DNA of 64,000 nucleotides from Halanaerobium kushneri (GTDB lineage Bacteria > Bacillota > Halanaerobiia > Halanaerobiales > Halanaerobiaceae), in contig NZ_FTNC01000006.1 of NCBI RefSeq assembly GCF_900156285.1, positions 1 through 64,000 of the forward strand, in the 5' to 3' direction. Positions 18,248 through 26,937 of this stretch are shown here, piece by piece (within the stretch, counting starts at the first letter, position 1; each line of letters starts with the position of its first letter). The position numbers and the translations under genes were made by a program. The notes beneath the pieces are model-generated. The model did no database searches and had not been told where the DNA came from. It saw only the letters and a program-made list of their open reading frames with translations.

Positions 18248-19231
18248 TTATTCTTCCATTTCAAAGTTTAAAATACTATTTAATAAATCTTCATATCCTT
18301 CACTGTACTTAGGATAAAGACCTTTAACTTTGTCCTGGAAAGCCTGCTTTTGTTCAGGAGTTAAAGTAGTAATTGTAGCGCCTTCTTCTACAGCTAATTT
18401 TTTAGCTTCTTCAGTACGCTTATCCCAGGCTTCACGCTGTACTTCAGTAGAATCTACAGCAGCCTGCTTAATAATTTTCTGATCTTCAGCACTTAACTTA
18501 TCCCAGGTAATCTTACTCATGATTATTAATTCTGGAATACGGTTATGTTCATCTTCAACAAAATTAGGTGCAACTTCATGGTGACTGTTGTAATACCAAC
18601 CAGGATAATTATTTTCACCAGCATCTACTACACCAGTCTGCAGTGCACTGTAAACCTCACCCCAGGCAATTGGAGTAGGTGAAGCACCAAGAGCCTCTAC
18701 CATATCCATCATTAACTGACTTTCCTGAACACGAATTCTTAAACCTTCTAAATCTTCAGGACTTGTAACTTTTTTGTCAGCAGTATAAAAACTACGAGCA
18801 CCAGCATCATACCATGTTAAACCTACAATACCAGCGTCTTTTAAACCTTCCAGGATACCTTCGCCAATTTCGCTCTGTAATACCTGGAACATATATTCTT
18901 CACTTGGATATAAATCTGGAAGAGATAAAACGTTCATCGCAGGCTCAAAGTTAGCCATAGGAGTAATTGATGTTCTAACAAAATCAATCGCACCAAACTG
19001 AACCTGTTCAATTGTAGAACTTTCGTCTCCTAAAATTCCACCAGGATAAACCTCAATCTTAATTCTGCCATCTGTTCTTTCTTCAACCAGACGAGCAAAT
19101 TCTTTTGCACCAACAACTGTAGGATAACCTTCGGGCTGATTATCTGCCAGACGTAAGGTCATTTCCTGAGCTGAAACTGCAAATGAGAAAATCAAAAGAC
19201 TAGCTAAAACTAACACTAAAACTTTTTTCAT
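18248..19231 (-). CDS. dctP: TRAP transporter substrate-binding protein DctP
   Basis: Periplasmic binding protein of 327 residues. Signal peptide KKVLVLVLASLLIFSFAVSA, cleaved before QEM. DctP landmarks: GARSFYTADKKVTSPEDL followed by GLRIRVQES (the arginine that grips the substrate carboxylate, near residue 172), and GEVYSALQTGVVDAGENN. The ligand is likely a carboxylate such as a sugar acid or C4 dicarboxylate. Ribosome site GGGGG upstream of ATG. First gene of dctPQM. Confidence 0.94.
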   Translation of the reverse strand: MKKVLVLVLASLLIFSFAVSAQEMTLRLADNQPEGYPTVVGAKEFARLVEERTDGRIKIEVYPGGILGDESSTIEQVQFGAIDFVRTSITPMANFEPAMNVLSLPDLYPSEEYMFQVLQSEIGEGILEGLKDAGIVGLTWYDAGARSFYTADKKVTSPEDLEGLRIRVQESQLMMDMVEALGASPTPIAWGEVYSALQTGVVDAGENNYPGWYYNSHHEVAPNFVEDEHNRIPELIIMSKITWDKLSAEDQKIIKQAAVDSTEVQREAWDKRTEEAKKLAVEEGATITTLTPEQKQAFQDKVKGLYPKYSEGYEDLLNSILNFEMEE

Positions 19232-19266
19232 TGTTTTTCTTCCCCCTTAATTTATTTTCTATATTA

Positions 19267-19300
19267 ATTGTATCAGGAGATATAGACAGAAACTATAGAC
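19267..19300 (-). promoter_or_regulatory. Candidate activator-dependent promoter of dctPQM
   Basis: On the minus strand a -10-like TACAAT (19267-19272) lacks a good -35. In its place are two direct repeats GTCTATA (19294-19300 and 19281-19287) spaced 13 bases start to start. AraC-type response regulators such as the one encoded next door commonly bind direct repeats overlapping the -35 region. Inference from position and repeat only. Confidence 0.45.
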
Positions 19301-19361
19301 TAACTTGTTATCTTATTCATTTCTTTGTTTGTTTTCAGAAAATTAAAGACATCAAATTAAA

Positions 19362-20858
19362 TTATTGAAATTTGCCGGGAGAAATACCTGTATATTTTTT
19401 AAATGCACGACTAAAATAATTACGATCTGAATATCCAACTTCACAGGCAACAACTTTAATTTTTTCTCCTTCTTTTAATCTTTTCTTGGCCTCTTCCATT
19501 CTAACTTTGATTAAATAATCCTTATAATTAATTCCTTCCACTTCTTTAAACAACTTACTTAAATAATATTTGCTAAAAGAAATATAATCAGCTACATCAT
19601 CCAAACTAATATCTTCTTTATAATTTTCGTCAATATAATCTTTGACAGTTTCTATAATCTGTACTTTCTGTTCTTTTGCATTATTACAAAGATCATCTAC
19701 CAAATTTTCTATAATCTGCTCAAAATATATTTTTAATCCTTCCAGATTATCGATCAGTTCAATTTCATTTTCTAAACTCTGCATTTCTAAAAATGGCTGT
19801 TGTTCATTATAATATTCCATCAATCTTCGGTTTAAGAAAATTAAAAATCTCCTTAAAAATGATTTAATCCGGCTTAGATTATTTTTTTCTTCCTTTAATA
19901 AATAATTATATATTTTATTAAATTCTTTTCGAGCCAGTTTATAATTTTTATCAATTATCTTAGCAAAAACTTTCTTTTCACTCTGATAGGGGTAATTATT
20001 AATTGAAAATTGAGCATCAGCAGTAGATTCTTTTGTCTGATTGTAAATTTCACTAATTCTATTAAAATCCGAAGAAATACTGCTCTTATTTATCAGTATC
20101 TTTTCTTCTCTATTTTTAATCGAATTCTCAATTTTTTTATATGCAATTGATTTTAATTTTTTTTCCAGCTGATTATCAATAATTAAAAAGATGCTGTTAA
20201 TTAATCCATTATAAGAAATAATAGCATCAAAATAATTTTTTAATTTTTTTCGAATGTAATTATATAAATCTGTATTAATTTTATGTTGATCCTGATAATT
20301 AAAAGTTATAAAAAGATAATTTTCAGCCTTAATACCAAGCAATCTGGTGTGTTTTAAAAAGTTATTTATGGAAGATTCTGTATTATAAATTATATTTAAA
20401 ATTATTTCTTTTTCTAAAACTGGAGAAATATTTTTGATTTTTTCCAGCAGTTCTTTTTCTTTCTCATTTTCTTTTTTCTTAGCTTTAATTTTATTAAGAG
20501 CACTGTCAATAACTTCTTTAAAATCTGCTTCTACATATGGCTTAACAAGATAATCACTAACTCCGATTTTAATTGATTTTTGTGCATAATCAAACTCACT
20601 GTGAGCAGTTAATATAATAATCTCAATTCCTGGTATTTTTTCTTTTAGTTTTTCAGCTGCTTCCAGACCATTTAGTTTGGGCATTTTTATATCCATCAAA
20701 ACCAGATCAACATCTTTTTCTAAAGCTTGAAAAAAAGCTTCTTCTCCATTACTAACCTCAGCAACTATTCTAATCTCTTCTTTATAAAGTTTATTTATAA
20801 AGAATTTTATTGCTTTTCTTTCCAGATGTTCATCTTCTGCTATCAATAACTTTATCAT
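19362..20858 (-). CDS. YesN-type response regulator (receiver plus AraC HTH)
   Basis: Transcription factor of 498 residues. Receiver domain 1-120 with acidic pocket AEDEH, phospho-acceptor Asp56 in LMDIKMPKLNG, and K in YLVKPY. A helical linker rich in lysine and asparagine covers about 140-390. AraC-type double HTH occupies about 395-498 (DDVADYISFSKYYLSKLFKE, then VGYSDRNYFSRAFKKYTGISPGKF-like). It follows the sensor kinase gene by 46 bases and precedes dctPQM, so it very likely activates the TRAP operon. Confidence 0.93.
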   Translation of the reverse strand: MIKLLIAEDEHLERKAIKFFINKLYKEEIRIVAEVSNGEEAFFQALEKDVDLVLMDIKMPKLNGLEAAEKLKEKIPGIEIIILTAHSEFDYAQKSIKIGVSDYLVKPYVEADFKEVIDSALNKIKAKKKENEKEKELLEKIKNISPVLEKEIILNIIYNTESSINNFLKHTRLLGIKAENYLFITFNYQDQHKINTDLYNYIRKKLKNYFDAIISYNGLINSIFLIIDNQLEKKLKSIAYKKIENSIKNREEKILINKSSISSDFNRISEIYNQTKESTADAQFSINNYPYQSEKKVFAKIIDKNYKLARKEFNKIYNYLLKEEKNNLSRIKSFLRRFLIFLNRRLMEYYNEQQPFLEMQSLENEIELIDNLEGLKIYFEQIIENLVDDLCNNAKEQKVQIIETVKDYIDENYKEDISLDDVADYISFSKYYLSKLFKEVEGINYKDYLIKVRMEEAKKRLKEGEKIKVVACEVGYSDRNYFSRAFKKYTGISPGKFQ

Positions 20859-20904
20859 CTTTCCCTCCTTTTAAACTTAAAAAATCTTAATTAAAGTAAG
20901 TTAT

Positions 20905-22455
20905 TTATGAATTTTTAATCGGTATCTCAATAACTACTTCAGTCCCCTGGTTAATTTTAGAATTTATTTTTAATAAATTTTTCCCATAATGAAGTTTTAA
21001 TCTTTTAATTACATTTAAAATGCCCAGACTCTCTCTTTCCTCTTTTTTACTGTTCTGAGGCTCTTCATTTAATATTTTGCTTAGTTCTTCACTCTCTATA
21101 CCAATTCCGTTATCTCTAATCTTAATTTCTACCTTTTTTGCAAATCTTTTAATTTCTATTAAAACTCTACCTTCCGAAGCTGTATCAGCAAGTCCATGAA
21201 TAATTGAATTTTCGACAATAGGCTGAATTATCATCGGAGGTATTTTAATCTGTTCTAAATCCCCATCTGTATATATCTCAAAATCCATCTGTTCCTTAAA
21301 TCTTGTTTCCTGAATAGTAAGATAAGCTTTTAAAACCTCGATTTCTTTTTCTAATTCAACTAACTTACCTTTGTGATCAAGGTTATAACGCATTATTTTA
21401 GAAATTGCAATTATTAAATTCTGTGTTTCTGCCGCATTTTCAAACATTGCAGTTCTGGAGACTGTATTTAAAGTGTTAAATAAAAAATGGGGATCCATCT
21501 GCATCTGCAGATTTAAAAGTTGGGATTCTTTTAACAGCCTCTCTTTTTCTATATTATCCATTTTTTCCTGATTTAATTTATTCTCAAGTTCTGATTTTTC
21601 CTTTAATTCTTTAATATAATTTCTAATATTGTTTTTCATCAAATTGAAAGTTTGTCCTAAAATATTAAGTTCCCGATAATTAATTTCTTTAATATCTTCA
21701 ATCTCCCAGTGCCCTAGCGAAAGATAACGAGCAGCTGAGGATAATTTTTCAATTGTATTGAGAATACTATTTGACATTAAAACAGCAAAAATAAATACAG
21801 CTATACTAATTAAAATAACGACTGCATAAATAGTTTTTGTCCTGTTCTGAGTATCTACCAGCAAATTGACATAATTACTACTATGATAAGCAAGATAAGA
21901 ATTTATTAAATTCTGAGTATGACTGCTCATATAAGAATATAGTGTATCAATATCAGTAAGCTTTTGATAGGTACTCTGATTTAAAACACGACTGTTAAAT
22001 AAATCTGCAGCCAATTGATCATGATAATCAAGCATATTATTTAAGTTTCTATAAAAAGTCCTGCTTTTTGGATCACGACTAATTTCATCTTTTATTTCTT
22101 TCATCAGAGCTGTTATTTCATTCCGCGAATTTTGATATAACTCTCGATTTTCTTCATTTCTCTCCTGAAAAAATAGATCAAAATGACGCGAGTTTTCGGT
22201 GATTTTAAGTGAAAGTTGATTCAGTTTAAAATTAACATCAACGTTATTTTGATAAATCTCTATTTCCCTATCCCGTCTTATAAAGGAAAGAAAAAAAACT
22301 ATATTTAAAATGACAATAATAATCATAAAAATACTTATTATTCTACTTCTTATTGATCTTTTTGGTTTTTTTACAAATTCAATAAATCTGGAAATTATAA
22401 CTAACACCTCCCATATACAAAAATACATCAGCAAAAATCTTTCCCGAACTAACAT
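20905..22455 (-). CDS. YesM-type sensor histidine kinase
   Basis: Membrane sensor of up to 516 residues. First membrane helix near 38-58 (IISIFMIIIVILNIVFFLSF), a helical extracytoplasmic domain to about 205, second helix near 208-230, HAMP domain, then the His_kinase domain with LQMQMDPHFLFNTLNTVSR (phospho-accepting His) and the ATPase N box QPIVENSIIHGL and G box DNGIGI. Start is unsure: a strong GGGAGG lies inside the long frame with no ATG, GTG or TTG at proper spacing after it, only ATA/ATT codons. Partner of the response regulator downstream. Confidence 0.9.
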   Translation of the reverse strand: MLVRERFLLMYFCIWEVLVIISRFIEFVKKPKRSIRSRIISIFMIIIVILNIVFFLSFIRRDREIEIYQNNVDVNFKLNQLSLKITENSRHFDLFFQERNEENRELYQNSRNEITALMKEIKDEISRDPKSRTFYRNLNNMLDYHDQLAADLFNSRVLNQSTYQKLTDIDTLYSYMSSHTQNLINSYLAYHSSNYVNLLVDTQNRTKTIYAVVILISIAVFIFAVLMSNSILNTIEKLSSAARYLSLGHWEIEDIKEINYRELNILGQTFNLMKNNIRNYIKELKEKSELENKLNQEKMDNIEKERLLKESQLLNLQMQMDPHFLFNTLNTVSRTAMFENAAETQNLIIAISKIMRYNLDHKGKLVELEKEIEVLKAYLTIQETRFKEQMDFEIYTDGDLEQIKIPPMIIQPIVENSIIHGLADTASEGRVLIEIKRFAKKVEIKIRDNGIGIESEELSKILNEEPQNSKKEERESLGILNVIKRLKLHYGKNLLKINSKINQGTEVVIEIPIKNS

Positions 22456-22504
22456 TATAATACTACTTTAATAACCTGAGTGTCAAAACATAATTTTGCT
22501 AAAG

Positions 22505-22534
22505 AAAAAGACCAGCCAAATTAATGGTTGGTCC
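22505..22534 (-). terminator. Terminator after tRNA-Arg
   Basis: Minus-strand stem ACCAACCA / TGGCTGGT (one G-U pair) with loop TTAATT followed by CTTTTTC, 35 bases past the tRNA 3' end. Confidence 0.8.
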
Positions 22535-22566
22535 TATCATAATCATTCTATATAATAAATTATAAA

Positions 22567-22643
22567 TGGTGAGGTTAGGCGGATTTGAACCGCCGGCCTA
22601 CAGATTAGGAATCTGTTGCTCTATCCAGCTGAGCTATAACCCC
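22567..22643 (-). tRNA. tRNA-Arg (CCT)
   Basis: Full cloverleaf on the minus strand: acceptor GGGGTTA pairs with TAACCTC, D arm AGCTCAGCTGGATAGAGC, anticodon loop TTCCTAA with anticodon CCT, T arm GGCGGTTCAAATCCGCC, and encoded CCA. Reads AGG codons. Confidence 0.96.
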
Positions 22644-22656
22644 GAAAGCTATTTCT

Positions 22657-22685
22657 ATTTTATAATTAATTATTTGAAATATCAA
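22657..22685 (-). promoter_or_regulatory. Promoter of tRNA-Arg
   Basis: Minus strand: -35 TTGATA (22680-22685), 17 bases, -10 TAAAAT (22657-22662), placed 14 bases before the tRNA 5' end. It lets the tRNA be made independently of the prenyl synthase gene upstream. Confidence 0.65.
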
Positions 22686-22709
22686 GTTAAATTTTTACCA
22701 AAAAGAAGT

Positions 22710-23669
22710 TTAAAATTTTCTCTTAACCTGAACTTCAATGAGCTTTTTTAATTTATTTTTTGCCTTATTATCAGGCAATTGGGTCAGATATTTATTTACA
22801 CGATCAATAAAAACCATTAAAATCTGACGACTCTCTGTAAGCACACCCGAATTTTTGACGTCAACAATAATCTCATTAACAATCTTATCATCAAGTACGG
22901 TTTTGTTATAATCAGCATACTTACTCCGATAGTGATCTTTATTTAACAATAAGATAACAGGTAGAGTAATAACTCCCTCTTTTAAGTCCTGGGCCAGCAT
23001 TTTACCAGTAGCTTCCTCATCACCTTCAAAATCTAAGAGATCATCCTGTATCTGAAAAGCCATTCCTATTTCTAAGCCCAACTTATATAAAAGGTTAAGC
23101 TTTTTTCCTCTAATTCCACTTTCATGAGCTCCCAGATAACTGCTTAAAGCAAAAAGCAGAGCAGTTTTATGTCTTATTCGTCGATAGTAATCCCTAATCC
23201 CAATCTGAAAGTCAAATCGCTTTTCGGATTGCTCAATTTCTCCCTCACATAATAAGCGTACATTTTTATTCATTTTTCTTAAAACTTTTTTGTCCAGATA
23301 ATTAAAGAAAATATCAAAAGTACGGGAAAGCAAAAAGTCTCCAATAAAAACCGCTTCTTTTTTACCAAATCTTCTCTGAGCAGTTTCCCTGCCCCGTCTG
23401 AGCTCAGCATTATCAATAATATCATCATGAACCAGTGAAGCCATATGCAGCAGTTCAATCCCACTACCTAACTGCAGCATCTTTTCTTTATCATAGTTAC
23501 CAAATGAAGCAGCTAAAAACATTAAGAAAGGTCGTAATTTTTTACCCCCTCCATTGATCAAATCCTCAACTGACTGATTAATAATAGCACGTTTTGATTT
23601 TGTTATTTTTAAAATATTTTCATTTATTTCAGAACAAATTTTCCGGTATAATTTATCTTCAATCAGCAA
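22710..23669 (-). CDS. Long-chain polyprenyl diphosphate synthase
   Basis: Condenses isopentenyl diphosphate onto allylic diphosphates (all-trans prenyltransferase). About 319 residues with GGKKLRPFLM near 48, first aspartate motif LVHDDIIDNAELRRG near 85, and second motif FQIQDDLLDFEGD near 215. Small residues before the first motif fit a long-chain (heptaprenyl or longer) product. I start it at TTG 23669, behind GAAGGTG, rather than TTG 23684, which has no ribosome site. It overlaps the end of apbE by about 11 bases, so the two are coupled. Confidence 0.88.
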   Translation of the reverse strand: MLIEDKLYRKICSEINENILKITKSKRAIINQSVEDLINGGGKKLRPFLMFLAASFGNYDKEKMLQLGSGIELLHMASLVHDDIIDNAELRRGRETAQRRFGKKEAVFIGDFLLSRTFDIFFNYLDKKVLRKMNKNVRLLCEGEIEQSEKRFDFQIGIRDYYRRIRHKTALLFALSSYLGAHESGIRGKKLNLLYKLGLEIGMAFQIQDDLLDFEGDEEATGKMLAQDLKEGVITLPVILLLNKDHYRSKYADYNKTVLDDKIVNEIIVDVKNSGVLTESRQILMVFIDRVNKYLTQLPDNKAKNKLKKLIEVQVKRKF

Positions 23670-24738
23670 AGTTTTCACCTTCAATTAAATTAAAATCTGA
23701 ATCCTTTATTTCAACAATATCTTTTAGACCTGATGAAATGTAAACATCAAGATCCTCTGTGATAATCATAACATTAACATCTTCCATATTTTCAATAAAT
23801 TTCATTCCTTTTTTGAGGCCCATTACGTAAACAGCTGTAGAAAGGGCATCTGCATCAAAAGAATTTTCACTGATTATACTAACACTTAAAAGATTATTCT
23901 CAGCAGGATAGCCAGTTTTAGGATCTATAATATGATGATAAATTTTCCCATCCTTCTCAAAATATCTTTCATAATTTCCAGAAGTAACAATGGTCTTATC
24001 GACAGCATCAACAATGGCCATCACATTTCCTCGATCTTTTCTGGGATCCTGAATCCCAATTTTCCAGGGAGTCCCATCAACTTTATCACCAATAACCAGC
24101 ACGTTTCCACCTAAATTCACAAAAGCATGTTCAATACCATAGTTTTCAACAACTTTTTTTACTTCTTCAGCTGCAAATCCTTTAGCTATACCTCCCAGAT
24201 CAACTTTTACACCTGGTCTGGTAATTTCTGCCGAACTATCATATAATTTTAGATATTGATAACCTGTATTTGACAAAGCCCGCTTAATTTCTGATTCTGA
24301 AGGAACTTCTGGATTTTTAGTTCCAATCCCCCAGAGCTCAACTAAGGCTCCAATAGTAGGATCAAAATTTCCATCAGTTTGCTCAGCATAATTAACAGCC
24401 TTTTTTAAAACTTTCATAGATTCCTGATTAATATCAATTTTCATTTCTGGGCTGTTGTTTAATTTATAAATATCACTTGTTTCGATGGTTTTACTCATTA
24501 AATTTTCAAGTTCTCTTATTCTCTCCATGCTTGCTTCAACTGCTTTTTCAGCATTTTCTCCATGAGCTCGCATCTGGACTAAAGTATCCATTAAAAAGGC
24601 ACTGTCATCTGCCTGAGGTATTTTTTCTTCCTTATTACTACAGCCAGTTAAGGTTAATAATATGACTGCAATTATTGTAATTAAAATTATCTTTTTATTT
24701 TTTAACAAATTATCACTTCCTATTTTTATTAAATCCAT
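23659..24738 (-). CDS. apbE: FAD:protein FMN transferase, lipoprotein
   Basis: Attaches FMN covalently to threonine in partner flavoproteins such as RnfG/RnfD or NqrB/C. 359 residues: N-terminal membrane signal with lipobox LTGC near residue 30-33, so it is anchored outside the inner membrane. ApbE landmarks are DLGGIAKGFAAEEV near 185, AFVNLGGNVLVIG near 205, and FDADALSTAVYVMG near 300 (magnesium site). No flavoprotein target gene is adjacent. Its promoter faces away from the NDH-2/DoxX gene. Confidence 0.93.
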   Translation of the reverse strand: MDLIKIGSDNLLKNKKIILITIIAVILLTLTGCSNKEEKIPQADDSAFLMDTLVQMRAHGENAEKAVEASMERIRELENLMSKTIETSDIYKLNNSPEMKIDINQESMKVLKKAVNYAEQTDGNFDPTIGALVELWGIGTKNPEVPSESEIKRALSNTGYQYLKLYDSSAEITRPGVKVDLGGIAKGFAAEEVKKVVENYGIEHAFVNLGGNVLVIGDKVDGTPWKIGIQDPRKDRGNVMAIVDAVDKTIVTSGNYERYFEKDGKIYHHIIDPKTGYPAENNLLSVSIISENSFDADALSTAVYVMGLKKGMKFIENMEDVNVMIITEDLDVYISSGLKDIVEIKDSDFNLIEGENFAD

Positions 24739-24803
24739 TTTTCAATTAAATTAATTTTACAAAAAATTATATAAAATTTAATAATCCCGGGTAAATCACT
24801 TAC

Positions 24804-24831
24804 ATTTTATCATAAATGCTTAACTTTGCAA
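24804..24831 (-). promoter_or_regulatory. Promoter of apbE operon
   Basis: Minus strand: -35 TTGCAA (24826-24831), 16 bases, -10 TAAAAT (24804-24809), about 65 bases before the apbE start. A 10-base direct repeat GTAAATCACT occurs at 24791-24800 and again at 24862-24871, beside each of the two divergent promoters. Confidence 0.6.
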
Positions 24832-24878
24832 ATGATTATTCTGGCTAAATTACTATTCTGAGTAAATCACTAAGAAAT

Positions 24879-24990
24879 TTGCAATTTATTTTTATTGTGC
24901 TATAATTATAGTGTGAAAAAAATAACTCATGACTTACTTTTATAAAGCATGTGAAATTATAAATTTAATTCTAATATAAAATAGTCATGA
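24879..24990 (+). promoter_or_regulatory. Promoter and leader of the NDH-2/DoxX gene
   Basis: -35 TTGCAA (24879-24884), 16 bases, -10 TATAAT (24901-24906). The transcript would carry a leader of about 135 bases. Inside it an 8-bp inverted repeat TCATGACT (24927-24934) / AGTCATGA (24983-24990) encloses a 48-base AU-rich loop. The gap 24739-25047 holds only these two divergent promoters, the repeats and the leader. Confidence 0.55.
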
Positions 24991-25047
24991 AGGAAAGCTT
25001 TAATAAAAGTAAAAAAAAATAAAAATATCTAAGGGAGGTAAAAAAAA

Positions 25048-26832
25048 TTGAGTAATAATATTATAGTACTTGGAGCAGGATATGGTGGAGTTACTGCTGC
25101 TCAGACTCTCCATAAGAAATTAAAAAAACATCCTGACTCTACAATTACTCTCATTGACAGGAATTCTTATCATACCCTGTTAACAGAATTACATGAGGTG
25201 GCAGGCAAAAGGATTGAAGAAGATGCACTTGAAATTGATTTAGAAAGGATCTTTTCTTCAACAAGGGTAAATGTAGTTAAAGACGAGATCAACAATATTG
25301 ATTTCGAAAATCAAATTTTAAGTTCTGATGATCATCAATACAGCTATGATTATTTGATTATGGGTGCCGGCAGCAAGCCGAGCTACTGTGGAGTTGAAGG
25401 TGTAGCCGAACACGCCTTTACACTCTGGTCAATGGATGATTCTAAGTCTATCAGAAAACACATTGAAAATTGTCTGCAGGAAGCAAGAATGACAGATGAT
25501 CCAGCCGAAAGAAAGGAACTGCTTTCCTTTGCAGTTGCTGGTGGAGGTTTTACCGGAGTTGAAATGGTTGGTGAATTAATTGAATGGCTTGATGATTACA
25601 GCAAAGAATATAATATCCCACGCGATGAAATGGAGATTTATAACTTTGAAGGCCTTGATCAAATACTTCCTAATCTCAGTGATGAACTGGTTAAAAAAGC
25701 AAGTAATTATATGAGAAAAAAAGGAGTAAATGTTAAGACCGGTGAGTTTGTTGATAGAATTGAAGAAAACAAACTGGTTTTAAATGATGGAATGGAAGTC
25801 GAAGCTCGAACCATCATCTGGACCTGTGGGGTGCAGGCAGCTGATTTCGCTGCAAATTCTGGTCTTGCTACTGATCGTGCAAATAGAATAAAGGTAAATA
25901 AATATCTGCAGACAGCAGATTATTCCAATGTTTATGCTATTGGTGACAACGCAGCAGCTCCCTGGAAAAATGATCAGATCCTTCCTGCCTTAGTTGAGTC
26001 TGCTCAGCAAACAGGTGAATGTGCAGCTAAAAATATTATCGCTGAAATTAAGGGAGGGTCTAAAGAAGAACTTGAGCCAAATTTACACGGAGTTATGGTT
26101 TCAGTTGGAAGCAGTTATGCTGTAGCTGAAGTAATGGGCCTATCTTTGACAGGAATTCCAGCTATGTTTATGAAACACTCTGTTAATATGTTCTACCGTT
26201 TTGAAATTGGTGGTTTAAAAGAAACATACAGTATGATTACTGAATATATGAAAGAACAGGCTTCTCATAAAGGATTACTACCACAATTATTTGGCTTTGT
26301 TAGTGAAACTTCGAGGTCGCTCTGGCTGGTCCCTTTACGTGTCTTTGTTGGAATTATGTGGCTTTATGAGGGTTATACTAAAGTTAGAGATGGCTGGTTA
26401 ACAGCACCGGATTATTTAGTTTCTGGAGCTTCAGCATCTCCAATTGGTGACTATGCAGTTGGATGGTATGTCTGGTTAAATGAAGCTATTATTTTTAAGT
26501 TTCCACTTTTCTTCCAAACTGTAGTTACTTTAAGTATGATAGGAATCGGACTTTCCTTAATCTTTGGTTTATTTGCAAGCCTGGGTGCCCTGGGTTCTGC
26601 CGGTTTTTCAGTTAACTTTTTACTTGCCGGTCAGTATGCTCACTGGTCCAGTGACTGGCCTGGACACTTTAGTCCTCTTTTCTGGTTCCTCTTTGCCTCA
26701 ATTGCTTTAATCGGTTCGGGACGTTCCTTCGGCCTGGATTATTATGTTCTACCCTGGCTGAAAAGTAAAATCTGGAGCAGACCAAAAGATAAGGATCAGG
26801 ATCTGAGAAAAGTAGTTAAAAAAATAAAATAA
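25048..26832 (+). CDS. NDH-2-like NAD(P)H oxidoreductase fused to DoxX membrane domain
   Basis: 594 residues. Residues 1-400 form a flavin-dependent pyridine-nucleotide oxidoreductase: FAD loop VLGAGYGGVTAAQ at the N terminus, NADH loop VAGGGFTGVEMVGEL near 172, and second FAD contact NVYAIGDNAA near 305. Residues about 425-575 form a four-helix DoxX domain (PLRVFVGIMWLYEGYTKV..., GHFSPLFWFLF). TTG start behind a strong GGGAGG. NDH-2 enzymes pass electrons to quinone, and DoxX proteins occur with thiosulfate:quinone oxidoreductase, so a membrane electron acceptor is likely. Single-gene unit ended by a strong terminator. Confidence 0.88.
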   Translation: MSNNIIVLGAGYGGVTAAQTLHKKLKKHPDSTITLIDRNSYHTLLTELHEVAGKRIEEDALEIDLERIFSSTRVNVVKDEINNIDFENQILSSDDHQYSYDYLIMGAGSKPSYCGVEGVAEHAFTLWSMDDSKSIRKHIENCLQEARMTDDPAERKELLSFAVAGGGFTGVEMVGELIEWLDDYSKEYNIPRDEMEIYNFEGLDQILPNLSDELVKKASNYMRKKGVNVKTGEFVDRIEENKLVLNDGMEVEARTIIWTCGVQAADFAANSGLATDRANRIKVNKYLQTADYSNVYAIGDNAAAPWKNDQILPALVESAQQTGECAAKNIIAEIKGGSKEELEPNLHGVMVSVGSSYAVAEVMGLSLTGIPAMFMKHSVNMFYRFEIGGLKETYSMITEYMKEQASHKGLLPQLFGFVSETSRSLWLVPLRVFVGIMWLYEGYTKVRDGWLTAPDYLVSGASASPIGDYAVGWYVWLNEAIIFKFPLFFQTVVTLSMIGIGLSLIFGLFASLGALGSAGFSVNFLLAGQYAHWSSDWPGHFSPLFWFLFASIALIGSGRSFGLDYYVLPWLKSKIWSRPKDKDQDLRKVVKKIK

Positions 26833-26870
26833 ATTAATAGACTATTAATTTAAAAATTAGGATAGCAAAA

Positions 26871-26902
26871 AGCAGGAGCTAAGAAAAGCTCCTGCTTTTT
26901 TT
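26871..26902. terminator. Bidirectional terminator
   Basis: Perfect 10-bp stem AGCAGGAGCT / AGCTCCTGCT with loop AAGAAA, T run on the plus side (TTTTTTT) and TTTTT on the minus side. Ends both the NDH-2/DoxX gene and the convergent engB-methyltransferase unit. Confidence 0.9.
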
Positions 26903-26937
26903 AATCAACTTTTAAACTGCAAAATTATATTAAAAAA

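Noticed and set aside
22566-22751. Plus-strand frame starting MVRLGGFEPP
   Set aside because: It is the antisense of tRNA-Arg; this peptide is a well-known annotation artefact.
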